A stretch of 64,000 bases of DNA. Origin: Bradyrhizobium arachidis. Its GTDB lineage: Bacteria; Pseudomonadota; Alphaproteobacteria; Rhizobiales; Xanthobacteraceae. Made by a program: the position numbers and the translations under genes. This document shows, piece by piece, positions 60,786 through 64,000 of the stretch. The stretch is taken from positions 7,874,001 to 7,938,000 of the forward strand of contig NZ_CP030050.1 of the NCBI RefSeq assembly GCF_015291705.1, read 5' to 3'. The stretch's first letter is position 1. Each line of letters opens with the position of its first letter. The notes beneath the pieces were generated by a model. It was not told the DNA's origin. It saw only the letters and a list, made by a program, of their open reading frames with translations, and did not search any database.

Positions 60786-60908
60786 CGAGGGGTGCTCCGA
60801 GGAGGAGCTGAGATACCGCTAAATGGGCAAGCCTGCACTTCAGCAAGCCGGCCCAGGACCGCGGTGACCCTTTGAACCTGATCCGGGTCATGCCGGCGAA
60901 GGGACAGG
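60786..60908 (+). promoter_or_regulatory. TPP riboswitch (THI element)
   Basis: Conserved blocks are in order: GGGGTGC (60789-60795), GCTGAGAT (60807-60814), GACCCTTTGAACCTGATCC, within which TGAACCTGATCCGGGTCAT lies at 60873-60891, and GCCGGCGAAGGGA (60892-60904). It binds thiamine pyrophosphate. The ribosome site AAGGGACAGGG lies in its last bases before the thiO ATG at 60910, so control of translation start by sequestration is the likely mode, as in other proteobacteria. Confidence 0.97.
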
Positions 60909-60909
60909 G

Positions 60910-61935
60910 ATGTTGCAGACGACCAAGCGACCGGATTCACCGGTATCCATTATCGGCGCAGGCATTGCCGGAGCCTGGCAGGCGCTGCTGTTCGCGCAGG
61001 CCGGCCACGCCGTGACTCTACACGAGCGCGGTGACGCGGCGATGACCGAATCCACCAGCCACTGGGCCGGCGGCATGCTGGCGCCCTGGTGCGAGGCCGA
61101 GGTCGCGGAACCCATCATCTCCAGGCTCGGCCAGCGCTCCCTCGACATCTGGCGGCGCGAGCTGCCCGACACCCCCTTCAACGGCTCCCTCGTCGTCGCC
61201 CATCCGCGCGAGCGCAACGATTTCGAGCGTTTTGCCCGAATGACCGAGGGCCACCGCCGGCTCGACGCCGCCGGTCTCGCCGAGCTCGAGCCGTCGCTGG
61301 AAGGCCGCTTCCGCGATGCGCTGTTCTTCCCGGCCGAGGGCCATGTCGAGCCGCGCCGCGTGCTGCCAAAGCTGCACGCGCGCATCAAGGCCGCCGGCGG
61401 CACCATCAAGTTCGACAGCGACGTTTCCGCCAAAGACCTCGCAAATCTTGATCCTAAAGGCATCGTGATCGACTGCCGCGGCCTTGCCGCGCGCGAGGAA
61501 CAACCCGGCTTGCGCGGCGTCAAGGGCGAGATGATCCTGATCGAGACCGACGAGGTGCAGCTGGCGCGTCCGGTGCGGCTGATCCATCCGCGCTGGCCGC
61601 TCTACGTGATCCCGCGCGAGAACAATCTGTTCATGCTCGGCGCGACCTCGATCGAGGCCGAGGACACCGGCGTCAGCGTGCGCTCCGCACTTGAGCTTCT
61701 GGGCGCCGCCTATGCCGTGCATCCCGCCTTCGGCGAAGCGCGCATCGTCGAATTCGGCTCGGGCCTGCGCCCGGCCTTCCCCGACAATCTTCCCCGCATC
61801 GGCATTCGCGGCGAAGAGATCAGCGTCAACGGGCTTTACCGCCACGGCTTCCTGATCGCGCCGGCGCTCGCCGAGCTGACGCTCGCTTACGTCGAGCGCG
61901 GCCAGATCGACAATGAGGTGATGCAATGCGCGTGA
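60910..61935 (+). CDS. thiO: ThiO, glycine oxidase of thiazole synthesis
   Basis: FAD enzyme that oxidises glycine to dehydroglycine (iminoacetate) for ThiG. 341 residues; GxGxxG in SIIGAGIAGAWQ (about 13-23), HWAGGMLAPWCEAE close after, and GLYRHGFLIAPALAELTLAYVERG at the end. First gene after the riboswitch, with the ribosome site in the aptamer 3' end. Overlaps thiS by 10 bp. Confidence 0.95.
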   Translation: MLQTTKRPDSPVSIIGAGIAGAWQALLFAQAGHAVTLHERGDAAMTESTSHWAGGMLAPWCEAEVAEPIISRLGQRSLDIWRRELPDTPFNGSLVVAHPRERNDFERFARMTEGHRRLDAAGLAELEPSLEGRFRDALFFPAEGHVEPRRVLPKLHARIKAAGGTIKFDSDVSAKDLANLDPKGIVIDCRGLAAREEQPGLRGVKGEMILIETDEVQLARPVRLIHPRWPLYVIPRENNLFMLGATSIEAEDTGVSVRSALELLGAAYAVHPAFGEARIVEFGSGLRPAFPDNLPRIGIRGEEISVNGLYRHGFLIAPALAELTLAYVERGQIDNEVMQCA

Positions 61936-62123
61936 TCGTGAACGGCGAGCAGCGCGAGGTGAACGCGGCCAGCGTCGATGCGCTGCTCTGCGAGCTCGAC
62001 TACGAGGGCACGCATTTCGCGATCGCGCTCAACTACGACGTCGTGCCGAAAAGCCGCTGGGCCGAGACCAGCCTCAAGGCCGGCGACGAGATCGAAATCA
62101 TCACGCCGCGGCAGGGAGGGTGA
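61926..62123 (+). CDS. thiS: ThiS, sulfur carrier protein
   Basis: 65-residue ubiquitin-fold protein that carries sulfur as a C-terminal thiocarboxylate to ThiG. It ends in the essential Gly-Gly (PRQGG), and MRVIVNGEQREV starts the family pattern. Translation is coupled to thiO by overlap. A thiF-type adenylyltransferase is not in the window and must be elsewhere. Confidence 0.95.
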   Translation: MRVIVNGEQREVNAASVDALLCELDYEGTHFAIALNYDVVPKSRWAETSLKAGDEIEIITPRQGG

Positions 62124-62150
62124 TGGGATGAATACCGCCACGAACTCCGC

Positions 62151-62253
62151 CGTCATCCTGAGGTGCGAGCCGTCTTCGGCTCGCCTCGAAGGATGGCCGC
62201 AAGCGGCGCTGTCATCCTTCGAGGCGCGCAAGTGCGCGCACCTCAGGATGACG
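62151..62253. repeat. Palindromic repeat within the thi operon, between thiS and thiG
   Basis: CGTCATCCTGAGGTGCG (62151-62167) and CGCACCTCAGGATGACG (62237-62253) are perfect inverted complements, with inner stems CGAGCCGTCTTCGGCTCG and CATCCTTCGAGG. It is related to 55772-55877. It fills most of the 164 bp gap between co-transcribed genes. Confidence 0.9.
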
Positions 62254-62287
62254 GTCTGTGCAAGTCGCCTGCAAGGAAATTGAAGCC

Positions 62288-63070
62288 ATGGTGACCTTCT
62301 ACGGCAAATCCTTCGCCTCGCGCCTCCTCATCGGCAGTGCGCTCTATCCCTCGCCCGCGATCATGCAGGCGGCGATCCGCGCCTCCGGCTCGAACATCGT
62401 CACGGTGTCGCTGCGCCGCGAATCCGCCGGCGGCAAGACTGGCGATGCGTTCTGGAAGCTGATCCGCGAGCTCGACGTAACCGTGCTGCCGAACACCGCC
62501 GGCTGCCGCAGCGTGCGCGAGGCGGTGACCACGGCAAAGCTCGCGCGCGAGCTGTTCGGCACCTCCTGGATCAAGCTCGAAGTCATCGCCGACAACGACA
62601 CGCTGCAGCCTGACGTCGTCGGCCTGGTCGAAGCCGCGACCATCCTGATCAAGGACGGCTTTGAGGTGTTCCCCTATTGCACCGAGGATCTCTCGGTCGC
62701 CAACCGCCTGGTCGATGCCGGCTGCAAGGTGGTGATGCCGTGGGCCGCCCCGATCGGCAGCGCCAAGGGCATCACCAACCGCGATGCATTAAAACTGCTG
62801 CGCGAGCGGCTGCCCGACATCACGCTGGTCGTCGACGCCGGCTTAGGGGCGCCCTCGCATGCGGCCGCAGCGCTCGAGCTCGGCTACGACGCCGTGCTGC
62901 TCAACACCGCAATCGCAAAAGCTGCCGATCCCGTCGCGATGGCGAACGCCTTCCGCCTCGGCTGTGATGCCGGCCGCACCGCTTTTGAAGCCGGGCTGAT
63001 GAACGCCCGCGACTTCGCCTCCCCCTCCACCCCTGTCGTTGGGACCCCGTTCTGGCATGCCGTATCCTGA
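62288..63070 (+). CDS. thiG: ThiG, thiazole synthase
   Basis: 260 residues from the ATG at 62288. TIM-barrel enzyme that joins deoxyxylulose 5-phosphate, ThiS thiocarboxylate and dehydroglycine into the thiazole. Schiff-base Lys97 in [24 protein letters not shown] and [16 protein letters not shown] form the phosphate-binding part. Separated from thiS by a repeat; its end overlaps thiE by 14 bp. Confidence 0.96.
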   Translation: MVTFYGKSFASRLLIGSALYPSPAIMQAAIRASGSNIVTVSLRRESAGGKTGDAFWKLIRELDVTVLPNTAGCRSVREAVTTAKLARELFGTSWIKLEVIADNDTLQPDVVGLVEAATILIKDGFEVFPYCTEDLSVANRLVDAGCKVVMPWAAPIGSAKGITNRDALKLLRERLPDITLVVDAGLGAPSHAAAALELGYDAVLLNTAIAKAADPVAMANAFRLGCDAGRTAFEAGLMNARDFASPSTPVVGTPFWHAVS

Positions 63071-63665
63071 TCGCTTCTATCCTGTCGTCGACAGCCTCAA
63101 ATGGGTCGAGCGGCTGACAAAACTCGGCGTCGGCACCATCCAGCTGCGCGCGAAAGAGCTGAACGATGCCGAGGCGCTCCAGATCGTCACCGACGCGCTG
63201 GCGATCACGAACGGCACGCAAACCAAGCTGGTCGTGAACGACTACTGGCGCGCGGCGATCGTCGCCGGCGCAAAATACCTGCATCTCGGCCAGGAGGATC
63301 TGGCGGATGCCGATCTCAAGGCGATCCGCGAAGCGGGCCTATCGCTCGGAATCTCCACGCACGACGACGCCGAGCTTGCGACCGCGCTCAAGGCCGAGCC
63401 CGATTACGTCGCGCTCGGTCCGATCTTCTTCACCACGCTCAAATCGATGCGCTTCGAGCCGCAGGGCATTCCAAAGATCACGGAATGGAAGAAGCGCATC
63501 GGCAACATCCCGCTGGTCGCGATCGGCGGCATCAAGTTCGAGCACGCCGCGGAGATCTTTGCCGCCGGCGCGGATTCCATCGCCGTGGTGTCCGACGTCA
63601 CCCAGAACGCCGACCCCGACGCGCGTGTGCGGCAATGGCTCGGCCAGTCGAAGGAGGCGGCGTGA
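63057..63665 (+). CDS. thiE: ThiE-like thiamine phosphate synthase
   Basis: 202 residues from the ATG at 63057, which lies inside the end of thiG. It joins the thiazole and pyrimidine phosphates. [35 protein letters not shown], and VAIGGI with [11 protein letters not shown] are the active-site loops of the TIM barrel. The slightly short N terminus is normal for alphaproteobacteria. Confidence 0.93.
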   Translation: MPYPDRFYPVVDSLKWVERLTKLGVGTIQLRAKELNDAEALQIVTDALAITNGTQTKLVVNDYWRAAIVAGAKYLHLGQEDLADADLKAIREAGLSLGISTHDDAELATALKAEPDYVALGPIFFTTLKSMRFEPQGIPKITEWKKRIGNIPLVAIGGIKFEHAAEIFAAGADSIAVVSDVTQNADPDARVRQWLGQSKEAA

Positions 63666-63692
63666 TGCGCACGCTCTCTCCACACCCTCAAC

Positions 63693-63793
63693 TGTCATCG
63701 CCCGGCTTGACCGGGCGATCCAGTACGCCGCGGCCTCTCGGCTCTAGCCGCACCGCCTCGGAGTACTGGATCCCCGCCTTCGCGGGGATGACA
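63693..63793. repeat. Palindromic repeat within the thi operon, between thiE and thiC
   Basis: Left hairpin TCGCCCGGCTTGACCGGGCGA, right hairpin TCCCCGCCTTCGCGGGGA, with CCAGTAC and GTACTGG between them. It is the element at 19225-19325 in reverse arm order. It occupies most of the 179 bp between thiE and thiC. Confidence 0.88.
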
Positions 63794-63844
63794 GCAGTAT
63801 TTGTCGCTCGCGCAGCGATGCCAACGAACTAAAAGGAGGATCCC

Positions 63845-64000
63845 ATGAACATCCGCTCCAATCCCGACAAGACCGTCCCCGCCGTCACCACCGGCCCCCT
63901 TCCCTCCTCGCGCAAGATCTTCGCCTCGCCGGATGCGGCACCGGACATCCGCGTGCCCTTGCGCGAGATCATCCTCTCCGAAGGCGCGGGCGAGCCGAAC
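63845..64000 (+). CDS. thiC: ThiC, HMP-phosphate synthase (partial, 5' end)
   Basis: Radical-SAM enzyme that makes the pyrimidine precursor from AIR. The first 52 codons are visible, beginning [26 protein letters not shown], after a strong AAGGAGG 7 nt upstream. The segment ending [15 protein letters not shown] matches the N-terminal region of ThiC. The rest lies beyond the right edge. Confidence 0.92.
   Translation, partial: MNIRSNPDKTVPAVTTGPLPSSRKIFASPDAAPDIRVPLREIILSEGAGEPN

Noticed and set aside
1..64000. CRISPR array, prophage, insertion sequence, integrase or attachment site
   Set aside because: No regularly spaced identical repeats, no transposase, integrase or phage protein, and no tRNA boundary. 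The palindromes are single, spaced elements.

Overview
The window is about 64 kb of GC-rich alphaproteobacterial chromosome and looks like Bradyrhizobium or a very close relative. The reasons are the dcw order mraY-murF-murE-ftsI-ftsL-rsmH, a class A RNase P RNA, a PmtA-type phosphatidylethanolamine methyltransferase, a TPP-riboswitch thiOSGE-C operon, and many intergenic palindromic repeats of the kind scattered through Bradyrhizobium genomes. Species assignment is inference. I see no phage, insertion sequence, CRISPR array, tRNA or rRNA.

Layout. 1-6768 (minus): peptidoglycan and division cluster, entering mraY at the left edge. 7217-9231 (plus): an AmpD-like amidase and a PLP-dependent D-cysteine-desulfhydrase-like enzyme. 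9228-10813 (minus): an ECF42-type sigma factor with its DGPF/YCII partner. 10962-11430: rnpB and its terminator. 11578-16973: hydrolase, DUF983 protein, MocR-type regulator, small secreted protein, TauE/SafE and MATE transporters. 17038-23098: an ABC exporter preceded by a possible leader peptide and alternative hairpins, then an EmrAB-type pump with a divergent TetR gene sharing a near-perfect operator. 23152-29919: mainly secreted or envelope proteins, including an extensin-like lipoprotein, a 27-residue membrane peptide, two divergent DUF2147 paralogues and a glutamine-rich FecR-domain protein. 30154-36282: NUDIX hydrolase and a membrane-lipid neighbourhood (psd, class III aminotransferase, Mpo1-like membrane protein, pmtA, GT4 glycosyltransferase). 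36554-42265: L,D-transpeptidase, cytochrome c, dienelactone hydrolase, GNAT, and a DUF899 / TPR-HTH regulator / beta-propeller group. 42262-48121: two LysR regulators, DUF1989 protein, polysaccharide-deacetylase/PuuE-like hydrolase, azoreductase and NCS1 permease, which together suggest use of a nitrogen-rich small molecule. 48252-54253: DUF4403 protein and a complete polyamine-type ABC operon. 54533-60640: orphan periplasmic binding protein, PRC-barrel protein, unknown Ser/Thr/Gln-rich protein, OmpR-type two-component pair, Zn-ribbon protein and a lytic transglycosylase. 60748-64000: thiamine operon running off the right edge in thiC.

The strongest leads for new biology are the leader ORF with competing hairpins before the ABC exporter (18838-19064), the DUF1989/deacetylase/NCS1 cluster with paired LysR-type boxes (42262-48121), the lipid cluster with an unassigned class III aminotransferase (30792-36282), the very small membrane protein at 25480, and the repeat families, several of which sit inside operons.
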